DNA of 64,000 bases from Clonostachys chloroleuca (lineage: Eukaryota > Ascomycota > Sordariomycetes > Hypocreales > Bionectriaceae). Positions 47,301 to 60,248 of this stretch are shown one piece after another; position 1 is the stretch's first letter, and the number at the start of each line of letters is the position of its first letter. The position numbers and the translations under genes are program-made. The notes below the pieces were generated by a model. That model ran no database searches. It was not told the origin of the DNA and was given only the letters and a program-made list of their open reading frames with translations. The stretch covers positions 25,606,001 through 25,670,000 of the forward strand of contig JBANAY010000003.1 of NCBI GenBank assembly GCA_037952775.1. The letters run 5' to 3'.

Positions 47301-50300
47301 CCCAATCCTTCAGCACACCAGACTGGAAACGGTGTTTTGTCAGTGTCCCAACTACCGCCTCTCCGACGGAGAGGGCCCGGTCAGAACCCAATCGTCATGC
47401 TAGTGATGCTTAGGGTAAGGCGACCTCCCAAGGCGTAGCTGCCAGGCAAATTGGCATCCATCCCTCTTGTACGGAAGCTAGGCTTCGAGTAACGTATTGG
47501 CGGTTTTAAGCCGGCCTTGGATCTCGCCTTTGTGCTGAGGCCACAGCACGCTCGGCAACCGCTGCCATGCCATCTGCCAGGAGTCTATCGACAGCCTTGA
47601 GTTTGTGGGCTGGCTTACACCCGTAGTAGATGCGACGTATGCTTTGAATGTGCAACTGCTCCCCCAACCCAACCGTCACGGCTCGACTAGCGTACCCGGC
47701 CTGCCCCCCGATATCCTGCCTCTCCCCCCAATCCTGTTTCCATGGGCATATCAAGCATGATTGCGAGGGCCGTCTCAACGGCCCTCGCGTTTTCTTAAAT
47801 CCAGGCGTCTCGGAGATTATCGCCCGAGCATCTCGCGCTTGTTGAGCTTGCCTGTCCGTCTGTGCTATTTTAGTTTTCGACACTAAGTGATGCGACCCCA
47901 GCACACCTTTAGTGCTTTAGCTCACCTAGCGTGTCCTGCCTGAGCGCTCCCCAGTGACTGGCACCGAGCCTCCCGAAATTATGGATCCGTCATTCTCAAA
48001 GGCAGGGGAGGCGCAACCCCCACATCCTGACCGTACCTTCCCTATCCTGTGATTATTTCCCATAACGGCAAGAACCCATGAATGACGGAAGGCAGCCACT
48101 ACCAAGCCCACAGCATCAACGACACACTCCAGCACGGTTCCCAGCGGGTTGTTCCTTATTATTAATCCGCATCGACCTCACCGCGGCCAGGGGGTTCCGT
48201 TGACAAATGCGCTCCCTGGGCGCGCAATGCAGATGCCAATCCGCTGATAGTTGCTGTATTCTGGACCTCGCGATATTATTATGCCACGGACCCTATGGGC
48301 GGACATGGGGGATGGGCGGTACCGCGCTACCTTACCACTGCCGTCTCTGACCGACAGTCAACTGCCGATTCGCCCTGTCGCTAGATGACATCCTCGCGCC
48401 CTTGCTGTCAATTCCTACCAGCGACGACACACGACACCATGATGGGTCACGATGCACTACACAAGTTCCACGCCATCTACGCAGCGAGCACCTACCGCAA
48501 CTGGGCAACGCATTCGAGGTGGCCAAAATCAGCCACCTCAAGTCGGAGGCTTTGCGGTCTAGCTCGTCCTCGCAGAAAAGCCTCCATCCACAGTCGCAAG
48601 GACGGGGTTCTGCCGACATTGCCTCCAACTGCCTTGCCCCAGTGCCGTGATTGATTGTCTCGTAGTCTAATCGTTTTTAGGCATGGCTAGAGCGCTCAAC
48701 GCCCGCTGTCGTCCTTGCGACGGCTCCATATATCCTATCCACAAGTAGGGAGGATTTACCTTGCTGCTGGGAAATTCCGTGAGCCGTCAGTGCCAAATGG
48801 ACATAGGCAAGTACGCTGCCAAGGGGACGGGACGGCTTTCATGAGACGGGGTTGGCTGCGTTTGTTCCTCGCAGAGTAGAACGTCCTCTAGCCTTAGCTT
48901 GGGACGACGTACCGGGCCGACGTAGCACTGCGGTCTAACTACGTAGTCGATACATTGCCGGATTGGCGTCCACGTTTCTGGCTCGCCTTTACCTTCCTGC
49001 TAATTACACAAAGGTACCTACTCTGGCTGCGAACTGAGCTGCCCACGAAAAAACACATGGAACCTCCGTAGGACTTACAACTGCATCCCTGGGCTGAGGG
49101 ATTCTCTGGTGCATTAGCAGAGCTGCATATTCCCTAATAACCCCGCGAGTAGAGCCGCGAGATGGTGGTGGCTTGCAACAGCACCGTCGAGCGCGTAACG
49201 GCCCCCAAGAATAGCCAGCACACTCTCCTTCGTCTCTCTCCCGTCCGTCTCTCCCGCCTGTGACTGGCCGGCCGGCTGCCATGTGGTCGAGTCACCACCG
49301 TCACAGCCGTCCCCCCCTTAGGCTGTGCCATTATTAGAAACCACCACCGAGACACACTGCTGCATATGCACACACGCGCGCTCCCTCCTCAGCTCGCAGC
49401 GAGATCCGGAAGAGCGCAGGACGCCCCCAAATATGCAGAATGCATGCAGTCAGTCAATCTGCTGACGGCCTACCTACCGTGCGCCCCCCTCCCGAACCCG
49501 TTCCATTGGGTAGGACGTGGAGAAGAGTCACATGAAGCAACCCAGGAGGGCGGACTGGATGAGCTGGGCGGCGGCGGGGACGCGGCACAAGGTTTTCAGT
49601 TCTTGTTCACAACGGAGAAAAAAGGGTGATGACTCTGTCTCAGAATGTCTCATATCAAAGAGGTGTGTAGATGATGCCCTCCCGGCTGCTGCTCAAACGT
49701 CGCCCCCAAGGAAATCTCCGCCGCCCCCTTTGGATACCACCCTCTCTCTTCCCCCATTCTGTTTTTCCATTTGCGGTGCCTTCTTTCTTTCCATCTCCCC
49801 CTTAACCCCCCCTCCCCTGATTCCGGCCTCGTTCTCCGGATGATGTCTTATCTCCACGAGATGGGCCTTGTCATCTTGATTGTGGCATGTGGCATCGTGG
49901 AGCCTTCCTTGTCCCGATGGTCGACCAGGAGCGGCCGCTTACACGTGTGAACCCCAGGGGGGAGAAAGGCTGACTGCTTACCAGATTCTCTCCCAAGCGG
50001 GCGGGTTTTGGAATGCTTACGGACGCCCTCCTCACTGCCGAGAGGGCCTTCTGTGGCAAGGTAAATCGGCAAAAGGGACAAAAAAAAAAGCGAAGGGTGG
50101 CGGTGGTCACGAAATTGTGACCAAGCAGCGAAAGCAGAAACCGATATGTGATGGCTCAATAAGCCGAACAAGCACTTGAGGCGAAATAGAACGGGAAGTC
50201 ACCGTCCCGGTGAGACCTAAGCAACAGAAACAGCCCGCGGCTCTAAACCTATACGCTTTTGCCCTGCCTCCTTTCTAGCTTGAGAGATGTTGGCCCATCT

Positions 50301-52154
50301 TGCGAGGCTTACGTACACAAAACACGCCCTCTCGGTGCAAGTGGCGGGGGAACATTGGTGATTGAGTTTGGGGTTCTGTGCCTCATCGGCCTCGTGTTTA
50401 CTCTCTCTCTCTCCACACTGGCGATCTTTCAGAAATAACCAAAGACCCTTCGTATGCTTTTGCTCCGTGGACACCCAAGATGGGAGTGACTGACAGGCTC
50501 GTAAAAGCGGGAAAACGGCCCCCCGTCGTTCTACATTACATGCCCAACACCCCTCCTCGCACGGTCTGCCCCAGGTGCCGTTGGTCTATGCGCGCGGATC
50601 TGTCAGATTGAACAAGCTTCGAGCCCTCTTGGACAACGGTCGCGCAAGTGTGACCAAGATCGCCTCGACCCGCCCGCCTAGTCTTGAGCCAAAATCTCGG
50701 ATGAGGGGGGGGGTTGGGTTGAGAGAGAGAGAGACACGGAGGGGGAACATTCCAAACTTGCATCATTTAGAGACACGAAAAAAAACTACTAAAAACTCAA
50801 AATGTAGGTTGTCGTACCGAAACCATGTCACGCCGTGGTGCAACTAGATAACAACTATTTTTGGGGGTTCATGGGGATAGAGAAGAAACACGAGGGTGAC
50901 GGAGCCCTTTAGTCGGACCAACGGGCAGTGCCACGTTGATCAACCAAAACTCTGTTCTTCGTTCTGACACGGCCAGGGGAAAGAATAAAACAGGGTTGGA
51001 ATGACATCAAGACCATCGTGACCTATGCGCCGCATTCTAATTGATCAATGCGAAAGATATCGGTCCGAGAACCTTGAATGGCTGCTGGAATGCGGTTTCC
51101 TATTGACCAAGTCAACCGGCGTGTTTCTGGTGCCGGCAAGATTCAAGTCTGGCCGACGTCATGACTCGAGTAAGGCTTCGTATAGAGATGGGCCGAATGC
51201 TCAAGGCGTACGGCATGCTGCACTTGAAGGGTGTATGCCAAACATATTCGAGGATGGACTGGAGTGTTCACCTTGCTCAAGACGAGAGACATGACGATGC
51301 GTGCACATGATGCTCAGTCACTCATAATCTACTCGGCTCGCCAGTGTTGGTATAATCAATGTCAAGTTAAGAAGGGTCATATCGAACATCACGTAGCGTA
51401 CAAACTATGCTATATACATATAGACGTTTTTGTGTAAATGCCAATCCTGTCTCCGAAGACTCCTATGACCGACGACACCACCCGGTTTTTCTCCCAAGCT
51501 ATACCACCATACGTACATGCCATAGCAATCCCCTCCAAAAAAGAGTCAAAACTCCCAAAACACCTCCCATGATATATTGCGCACACCGCTCTATGCTCAG
51601 CCAACGTATCCCCTGGGCCCGCGGTTCGGTTCTCGACGCTCGCATCAAGCCTGATGACCTGTGTAAGTCATGCCTTCTGGCCATCTGCAGCCGCAGGGAG
51701 GTTCTATGTTAGAGAGTGTTGAATGCCGTTCCCTCCAATTATATAAATGCTACTGTCGTTCGAAAGATGCTTCCAAAATTAGCACACCAAGCCATATGGC
51801 TCACCACTAATAATAAGCTGTCTGATCCATCTCAGTCTTCCAGTATTGGCCAACAGTCGTCACCGACAACTGCAGGTAGTGAAAAGAAGTAGCATCGCCT
51901 TCGTAGATGATGCCACATCGTCCACCCAATACCAAGAAGATATGTATGCGAATGAGTACGCGAATATCGTATTATACGCGGATAATACCTTTCGTCTCCC
52001 ATCTTTGCGCCTGCCTCCTTCTTGCGATCCTTTATAACGAGAAGAATCATAAAGCAAGACAATACTTTTCATTCGTGACTCCGTGGCTTGCTGAATTCAA
52101 GCACCCATGTGTTGCGATTATTATAGGGTTTTTTTTTTCAAAGCGTTGTCGGGT

Positions 52155-53461
52155 TCATAGGGCAGAAACACCGGTCGGGTTATTCTCCACAACATTATCG
52201 GAAAGGTTGATGAGAAGCTGGGCGAGGCATCTCTTAGTAGCTGCATCGTCACGGAGAACTGACGAGAATGTTGCGTCACGTAGAGGTTCGGGGAGGCACT
52301 GTCGCAAGGCCTCACGGGCGCGAGCGTTGTCGCTGAGTCTATGTGGCAACAGTTAGCATCGCAGCCACGGGGAATAATAGAGCCCAATATAGGCAGTAGC
52401 AACATACCTGAGGAAGCACCTAACAACATGCTTGAGCAGCCGAGCGGTCTGGGACTCGACAAGCTGGGCAACCATGTTGCTCAGAACAGTTCCAACTGCG
52501 TAGAAGCGCTCATAAGTAGCGCAAATGTAGTTGAGGCCGTTATCATCAAGGAGTATCTTCTGCACAATGAAGATAGCTACCGTCTTGCTAAGCTCGGAGC
52601 CAGTCTCCATGATGCGCAGGCAGAGAGGGATGATTTCAGTAGTAAGGAGGAAGTTGATCACCTCCGAAGAGTCATTCTTGACCAGGGCACCAATAACACC
52701 CAAGCTGGTCAAACGGAGATATTCGAATGGGCGAGACTTGGATGTGGTGTTGAGGAATGGATAGAGGAAGAGGGGGATATGAGCTACAACCAAGGTTAGT
52801 AAACCAGCCTAGGAAATGCTGACACTGCAAGGCAGCTCAACTTGACGTACCGTGAAGAAACAGAGTGCGGGTGTCGTTATGTGAAGCCACACACTGCAGC
52901 AACGCCAGTGCGTTACAAACCCGGTTGGAAGCTGCGGCTGTGAGCTGAGATGGGTTGAGGAGTGTATAAACGGAGATGATTTCCTGAAGAAGAGAAGTCA
53001 TGACACCTAGTAGCGCAGAAACCAAGTCAGTAAATATCCTCAAGCGCGTGAAGCACAGTCCAAAATCGCCTACCGAATGAATGCCACAAGATCAAGGCCA
53101 GCTCGGGGACCTGTTCCCTCTTCTTACTAAGTTCCAAGAGGGCAGCCTCCCGCGTGGCTTCATTCAGCAACTCAGCAATGTAGCCCATCGTTCGCCGGTT
53201 CTCTTCAGACACATTATCGCCAGCGGCGGCAGCCTCCTGGGTGGCCACGGCCAGGTTGTTGACGCTGGATTGGGCGTTCGCGTTCATGCGGTTGTACTGC
53301 TGCTGTTGTTGCTGAGCGGCGGCGGCGGCGGCCTGCTGGGCATGTTGGTGATGGCCAGGCTGCTGGTGCATCCAAGCCGAGTCAGCCTGAGGGTTGAACT
53401 GATGGTGCCCGTAAAGGTGCGCCGAGGGCATCATCTTGGCGGCGGCGGTTGTTCGATGCAT
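52155..53461 (-). CDS. caf40: CAF40/Rcd1 subunit of the CCR4-NOT complex
   Basis: Four exons (53074-53461, 52851-53006, 52408-52783, 52155-52338) with introns of 67, 67 and 69 nt join to 367 residues. After a Gln/His/Ala-rich N-terminus of about 80 residues comes the Rcd1 armadillo domain: [139 protein letters not shown] and [13 protein letters not shown]. The protein (CNOT9 in animals) is a peptide-binding scaffold of the mRNA deadenylase that helps recruit repressors. Conservation is very high and every exon join restores the frame, so the model is firm. The polyQ/polyA part is coded by CAG/GCC-type repeats. Confidence 0.95.
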
Positions 53462-54428
53462 GCGCGGAGGCTGTGGGGATCACTGTGTGACTGCAGACAC
53501 AGTTGCTGATATCGTCGGCGGCTTGGGGCCAATAAGCAGTCGCTGCTCCGTGGAACAACTTGGCGAGGGGATTTTTTTTACTAAAAAAAAATTAAAAAAA
53601 AAAAAAAAAAAAAAGAACGAATTTTGTGCACGAGGAGGGATGAGGCTCGCCGGATAGTCGGTGACAGTCGTTCTGATTATTTGAAATGAAGGGAGAAACG
53701 CTATGAAGATCTCGCGTCGCCGGCGACGCAGCCAAGGCGAGAGGAGTTGTGTCGCTGCCTGCTGCCAGGAATCGCTTCTAACGAGAAAATAGGTAAGGGT
53801 TGCACGTCCAGCTTCGCAGACCTCGCGCCAGGTGGTGGTGATTGAACAGAGTTGGTTGGTTGCTTAGTCGAGTGTACGGTTGGAGTGGGAGTTGTTCTTG
53901 CGAGAGGGTTGCGACTCCAAGGCCGGGGGCTGTGATTGGCTATCCGGCCCACTTTGTGGTGGAGTTTCTTTCTAGCCCCATTTTCACTTCTGCGCCTGCC
54001 TCGAGCATAATCGAGGAAGGGGCGCCCAGTGGTGGAGTCGGGCCCTGATCGGCTGTCTGTTGCTGCCCTGGCTGGCTGGCGGGGTTCACGATGGATGCAC
54101 ATCAAAGACACGGGCGGTGCGTGCGAAATTAACAAGTCTGATTTTGGAGCTACCCAATTATCCCTCTGTACGTTTGTTTGTATGTCGGTACGTCAGTATT
54201 ATATACAAACTCTGCTGATCACAATGGCGATCGTCCTCATCCGATCTATATGACTAATGCTACCCTTCGACAAAGTGCTGATGCCGCCAACAAAAAAACA
54301 CGTAAATATGAAAACGCTCCATGCACCCTTATACAAAACAAGGCTTGTCTGAACTAATTATCTGTATGCGTCTCAAGACAGCCTAAAGTCCCAGTAATTA
54401 TCTGATCCCACGAGCACCTAGCTTGCCC
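53462..54428. other. Intergenic between CAF40 and KIN1
   Basis: Promoter and leader of CAF40 and 3' UTR side of KIN1 (both minus strand). Includes an A21 tract at 53594-53614. No gene seen. Confidence 0.6.
53594..53614. repeat. A21 homopolymer
   Basis: Uninterrupted A run upstream of CAF40, preceded by an A9 run; nucleosome-depleting poly(dA:dT) tracts are common in fungal promoters. Confidence 0.8.
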
Positions 54429-57400
54429 CTACAGCTTCAGCTCCTTGAGGATCTGGTCTGCCATGCTCTTGTACTGCCATGTGTTGCCGTCTAAACGCTT
54501 GAACTGGATGCCGTGCAAAGACAGCAAAGGCACCTTGACGATGAAGATTTCGAATTCTAGAATCATGTTGCCTCCCAGATCGCTCTGGACTTGTGTGCTG
54601 GTCTCTCCAGGAGTCCTCCTTGGTGTTGCTCCGTTCCGTCGGGGGATGCTATCAATCGAGGTCTCTGAATTCGAATAACTGCGGTCGCGGTCTGACCGGC
54701 CTGGCGTTCTAGGCGTAGTTGGCGGCCGTTCCGCATCACGGCTGTCATCCTCTCCCCTTCTTAAACCACCAAAGCTAAATCTTCGCCTATGCCCTGGTGT
54801 CTGAGCGGGGCTGCCGGGAGGGTCTTGGATCTTATTGAGATCGATGCTGGGCGAGTGCTTGCAGCTGAAACCTCCCTTAATTTCTGTATAATCGACATTG
54901 AGCTGCTTGAGCACTCGCTTAATATCGGCGCGGATTGCTGGGACAGACTTGCCCGAGGTTGTAGACACGCTGAACAGGCCCTTGAGGAAGACAGGCTTTG
55001 CAAGTTCTGCATCGTCCAAACGCTCGGTCGAGACACCACTCTGCTCCTGTTCCATATCCGTCTCCTCCACAACATTGGATGACTGGGCTGCTTCCCTACG
55101 CTGCCGTCGCTGTTGAATGCTTTCACGTCGGGCATGGCCGAGTGACTTGGCTCTCAAAGCAACGGACTTTGAATGCCCGTGGCCTCGTTGGTTGGAGGTA
55201 TCTGTCTCATTCAAGCCGGACTGATCCGACCCACTGGTTGGGAGTGGCTCTTTGGGAGCACGCGTCGATTGGTGCCGTCGCACCTCAGCTGAATTGACAC
55301 TGGTAGATCTGCCGAGACCTGTTTTCCGGGATTCTCGGATACCGCCAGCAGACATCGGGGGGCTGAGAAGTTCTCTATGCTGAGGCTGGCTGCTACCGGA
55401 CCGGAGTGGTGGCTCACCGCTATCATCTCTCTCACGGCGTCCACGGCGGATGCTGAAGCTCTTCCTAGGGGCAAGTGTGGGAGTCTCTGCAGGAGAGTGA
55501 ACTTGCACAACAGGAGGGTGGGAGCGGTCTTTGTCAAGCCGCTCAGGCTCCTTACGTCTGCGTGTGCTGAATCGCCTAAGTAGGCCGGCCGCGGTTCCTT
55601 CCTTCTTCTGAGGCTGTTCCTTGGGCTCAGGCGGCAGCAAAGCGGCAGCCTTTGCCATATCTGGAGCGTCATCTTCACCATGGGTACGAGCCCGAGGTCG
55701 GCTTCGACCCCCAGTAGGCTTCTCGCCACGCAATTCATACGAAGCAGAGTTCGTGTGCGCTTCTTGAGGTGGCGCTATTTCTGGTATTGAGGTTGAGGAT
55801 TCCTTCTCCCGGTTGCGCTCTTTCTCCCGCTCTTTCTCCCGTTCCTTCTCCCGTTCCTTTTCCTTTGTGAGGAGGCTGGCTGGCGGCGTACTCTCTGCTC
55901 GCTCGCGATCTTGCTTCTCCTTTACCAGGTAGTATATTGACAGAAGAGGGCTGAATGCGTTGAGTGGATCGTTTCCGATCTGAAGAGCCTCAGAACTGGG
56001 ACCAGTGAGGGTATCACGGCTGTTCTGAGAATTTCTTCTCTTATAAAAGTCGAAGCCAAAGCCTCGCTTTTTCTCGGCTTCCCTGCTTGGTTGTGGGACG
56101 TCCTTCTCTCGCTCGTACATTTTCACGGCTCGTTGATACTCCTCAGACTCAACGATACGCAATAGCTGCGACTTGATGTGTTCGGGTGAGCCAAAGTTGA
56201 AGCCTTGCATAGCATGAATAACCTCAGACTCCAGAGGGGTAGTCAAGGGTTCGCGGGGGGCAAAAAGTTCTCTGGGGGACCGTTGAAGCCCTTGACCATC
56301 CATGGATGTTGCATAACTTCCTGCATCGTGGCTCGAGCCTTTGGGTCTGTCACCAGCATTCTTGAAATGAGATTTTTGCATTCTAGCATCCAGATTAGCA
56401 GTTATTACAAAATGCAGACGAACCTGGCTTAGGAGAAACTCACCAGTGGAAAGCCAGCTCGGGTAATCGACGATCCCCTTCTTAATCTTGGCATGCAAGG
56501 CTGGCATGCTCTGGTCATCGAATGGTACCTTGCCGCAAACCAGAACGTACAAGACGATGCCGAAACTCCAGACATCTACTTCGGGTCCCGTGTAAGCTCT
56601 CGCTTGAAGTAGCTCAGGGGCGGCAAAGTAGAGACTGCCGCAAAAAGTCTTGAGATGGCCACGGGGAGCGAAAAGGTTGCTGAGGCCAAAGTCGATAATC
56701 TTGATATCACCAGTCTTGCTAATTAGGATATTCTCGATCTTCAAGTCTCGATGGACGATACTATTACGGTGGCAGTAGTCGAGCGCACTGGCTATTTGGC
56801 GAGAGAACTTGCGGGCTTGTTTTTCCTTGAGCTTGCCGTGCGAGATGATGTAGTCAAGCATCTGACCACCATTGACATACTCAAACAGCATATACCAGTG
56901 GTAGTTTGTACGGACAACATCCCGAAGTCCACAAATGTGGGGTTGAGGAGGGTGACGATAGCTGCCTCGCGTGCAGTACGGATCTCCTTGGACTGGTCGG
57001 CGCGCTCCTTATCGGCGCGGCTTTGATGGCCATCGTCGGTGGAAGCTCGAGGAATGATTTTGCATGCAACCTAATGTTCATCGGTGGTTAGTACGAGGCA
57101 GACAGAAGTAATGACAGCGCCGGAAAACTAACCTGTTCACCGCCATCCTCCTTTCTTGCAAGCTTCACCTTGCCCATGCTCCCAGCACCGATTGTCTTGC
57201 CCAGAATCCATTTCCCCGATTGAGTAGGAATGGTGGTTCTGGATCTAGACTGTTTGGAGGATGTGTGTGTGGCTTCAGGCCCATCGCCATGGCGATGTGA
57301 GTGTGAGGTGCCTGTGTCGTCAACGGCGGAGGGCGACATGTCGTACTGCTGGTGATGATGATATTGCTGCTGCTGCTGTTGCTGCTGTTGTTGATGTTGT

Positions 57401-57803
57401 GAATGGCGATTGTCGATAGGTCTGCTGCCCGTTCGCCTATGGGACCGTGAGGAATCCGGGGGTTTCTGGGCGAGGGTGGTGGTGCGCGGTCCCTGCTGGC
57501 ACTGCGCCTGGAGTGCGAATGGCCTGATGCTAAGTTGGAGGTTTCGTAGTCATTGTGCGGAGACACGTAACTTAAAGGGCGAGAGGACGAGCTTGTGCGG
57601 CGGTGGTGGCTGCGACTGCTGTGTTGATTGTCAGGTGGATAATGACGATGGCTCTGGTTGGAGTTGTTGGAGTTGGCGTTTGCTGGCGTTGCAGGAGGGG
57701 GCCGGGAGGAGCGTGTCGAATAGGATCTGGATGGGGGAGCTCGAGAGGGGGTTGAGTGGGAATCTGCGCCAAACGCCGCGGCGGCTGCTGTACTTGTCGT
57801 CAT
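54429..57803 (-). CDS. kin1: KIN1/MARK-type serine/threonine kinase with KA1 domain
   Basis: Homologue of yeast Kin1/Kin2 and fungal KIN1, membrane-associated kinases of polarity and exocytosis. The N-terminus is long, disordered and rich in Ser/His/Gln. The catalytic domain has the glycine loop (LGKTIGAGSMGKVKLA), VACKII with the catalytic Lys, FEYVNGGQMLDYI, HRDLKIEN, DFGLSNLF, SLYFAAPELL and DVWSFGIVLYVLV. After a charged linker with repeated EREK units, the C-terminal KA1 domain (GNMILEFEIFIVKVPLL) ends LKEL. Exons are 57133-57803, 56444-57070 and 54429-56382, with introns of 62 and 61 nt. The frame does not close: one base appears to be missing near 57458-57462, at 56939-56942 and at 56255-56260, each in a run of G on the plus strand (C in the gene). 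Residues are otherwise intact, so consensus error is more likely than decay. Confidence 0.87.
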
Positions 57804-60248
57804 TTTGCTGGATGTTGTCCTATGGAATGCTTCTGTACAGGTGGTCTAGGCACCTGGGGCGGCCGTCCTAGCGAGCCTGACAGGTACCTAGTCTGGGTAA
57901 GCCCAGCGAGTCGGTCTGGTAAGGTCTGGTAGGAGTGGTGCCACGGTAGCGGCAGGGAGATGTAGCTGTGGGCGCAAGTAGCTGTATCGGTAGGCACTTG
58001 CGGATTCGGACCCAGGAGGTTTCAGGGGGTCCCCTTCAGCACGTAAGGCCCGCTGGCATAGCTTTCGACCTGCAGGTTGTTTCGATGCGACAGCAAAGCT
58101 AAGCGTCTCTATAGACTCAACAACAGTGTCAACTTCCCAGATAGCGCAGGCGATTATTGATTCCCCAGAATAATGCAGGCGCCGTGAAAAGTATATAGTG
58201 CGGTGCGGCCCGCGATGGGTGGATGCCGAGACGCAAAAGGCGTGTTGAGCAAATTGAGCAGAAATGATGCAGCTCGGACGCAGCCCAGCAGGGAACAGAG
58301 GCTGATGCTGTTGGCTTGGGGTGAAGGCGACTGCCGGGTAAATAGGAGATAACTGATGGAAGAGAGACTGGATGGCCAAAGCTGCGAACAACAGGGAGGC
58401 AAGTAGTAGGTTGGTTGGCAACGGCAAATGCTCAATGGGCTGGATATTGGTTAATATTAGGGCTCTATTTTGGGGAGCCAGTCTGGCTGTCTGTTGGGTT
58501 GGTGCAAGCAAGCTGGGTAATTGCACCTGGCGATGGGCAAAGAGGTAGGGATGTTCCAGAGGTGGCAGGGCCAAGAACCTGGTTGTGCGACCCAATGACG
58601 ACGAAGTAGAGCGATCACTTCAACGAGTGGTGTGTGGCGTGTGAGGCATAACAGTCGCGCGGTAATATGAATACCAGGGCCTCTGCTGCCACCGAACGAT
58701 GTCGTCGCTGCCAGCCAAAACGAATCTGTACAATAATGGAAAGATGCTCCTGTTGCTCCTTGAATTGAACGGGGGTTGAGTCGATAAAAGGCCCCCAACC
58801 TAGCCTAGTAACTGGTGGACTTCGCTCAGCCCCAGATGAGCGCTGACATCAATGAAGTGCTATTTATCCACAACGAGAGGAATTTGTGGAATTATGAGGA
58901 CGAGGATGGGGCACGAATTCTCGTGGAACTCCCGATACCATCATTTGTAGGTTGTGTTACTGGTTGATGGCTGCAACGGTCTCCTGCAGCACTTGCCTTC
59001 TTTGATTCCTCTGTTTGACCATTTCTCACATTGCTTTTTCTTTGTTCCCTCTTACCCCCCTTTTTAGAGCGTGTATATGCGAGTTTAGGTGTCCGTCAAT
59101 CCCATCAATCCTAGGAAAAGCGTTTAGAAGCCCAACCTAATGGAGCCGAGGTGGCTGCTCGTATCGAGCCGGATCTCATTTCAAATCCCACACTGGCCAT
59201 CTTAGGATCGTAGTTCCCACCATGATGAGCCCCCACCAAAGCGCATCCGAGCTACGGTCGGTTTAAACAATTCGTCGTGGTCAAAACGCCGAATACAATT
59301 ATGTGCGTCACAAGAGGAATACTTGATGAAGCAGCGCCATCGCAACACCACACATTGAGATAGAGGGCACTAGAGAGGAGCAATAATGGTTATATTCCCA
59401 AATTCTACACACTACCATTAGGACTTAAGCTGAAGGGGGAGAGTTCGCCAGTCTTTGCGCATACGCCACTGCTTGCTTCCCTCTTCGCGGGCCCAAATAC
59501 ATCAATAAACCTGCCCATGGTCCCGTATCGAAGCAAAACGCTAAATCTCATTCTAGTCTCCCTCGTTGGTCGACCTGAGGTAGGTAGATAACGTTGATGT
59601 ACCTTGTCTTAGTAAGACATCGTCGACTTATATACCAGATCTCGTAATGCGATGGTAAGGGCTGGCTCTTACTGTATTCGCAAAGAACGGTAGTCACATC
59701 ATGTCAGACCTTGGGAAGCATATTCCTTTACCCTTCAATGCCAGCATAGAATAGCACCTTGATTCATACATTCAAGTGGACTTGCGATTGAATTTCAATA
59801 AGTCCAAAACTATCACGGTTGGACAATCTCATTCTACACGTAGGTCTACTGACTGCTGACTTGGGTCTAGGGTGGGCTAACATGGTGGAAGAATCCGACA
59901 AGAGCGAGAGTCTGATTTATAACGTGCCTTGCTGGCTATGCTGATGAATGGAAACACAAAGGCACAGAGGATATTTTAAAGGCTTCCAAGAACCGGTCAT
60001 TTTGTAGAAGAGAGGTTCAAGTTTCCGACATTACGTCGCAGCTGGCTGGAGAACTGTCCCACCAACATGGTTCGCTTATCGATAGGGACCATCGACTTTC
60101 GAGATGAGCTGCTTGGTCCAGTCGCGACTCCGTAAACCAGCGTCCGACCACCAACTCTTCCTGGAAAGTGGCCAAACCTCTGCGCGAAAGCCCTTCATGA
60201 TATACACGACCATAACCAAGTAAGCGCGACGGCGGGCGGCGAGACTCC
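57804..60248. other. Divergent intergenic between KIN1 and the G-patch gene
   Basis: 2.4 kb holding two divergent promoters. A 235-codon minus-strand ORF at 57888-58595 directly upstream of KIN1 is Leu/Pro/Ala-rich without motifs and is probably leader sequence. Minus-strand ORFs at 60017-60324 overlap the G-patch gene start and look like shadows. Nothing else seen. Confidence 0.5.

Larger units (their letters stand above)
37731..52154. other. 14.4-kb stretch with no supportable gene
   Basis: Between the start of the bZIP gene and the 3' end of CAF40. Both strands carry many ORFs of 60-181 codons, nearly all with antisense partners, Arg/Pro/Ser-rich compositions and no motif, and I found no splice series that builds a domain. 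Composition is mostly balanced or GC-rich, so this is not an AT-rich RIP block or centromere. It contains simple repeats ((AC)8 at 41416-41431, CT and GA runs near 50400 and 50720) and a spaced direct repeat at 44256-44321. Could be a large regulatory region, non-coding RNA, or eroded transposon sequence. Confidence 0.45.

Noticed and set aside
37731..52154. RIP-degraded transposon island
   Set aside because: No strong AT bias or TpA excess is evident by eye and no transposase, reverse transcriptase or long terminal repeats were found.
57888..58595. 235-codon ORF upstream of KIN1 as a separate gene or a KIN1 extension
   Set aside because: Low-complexity Leu/Pro/Ala content, no motif, and stops before the KIN1 start; more likely leader sequence.
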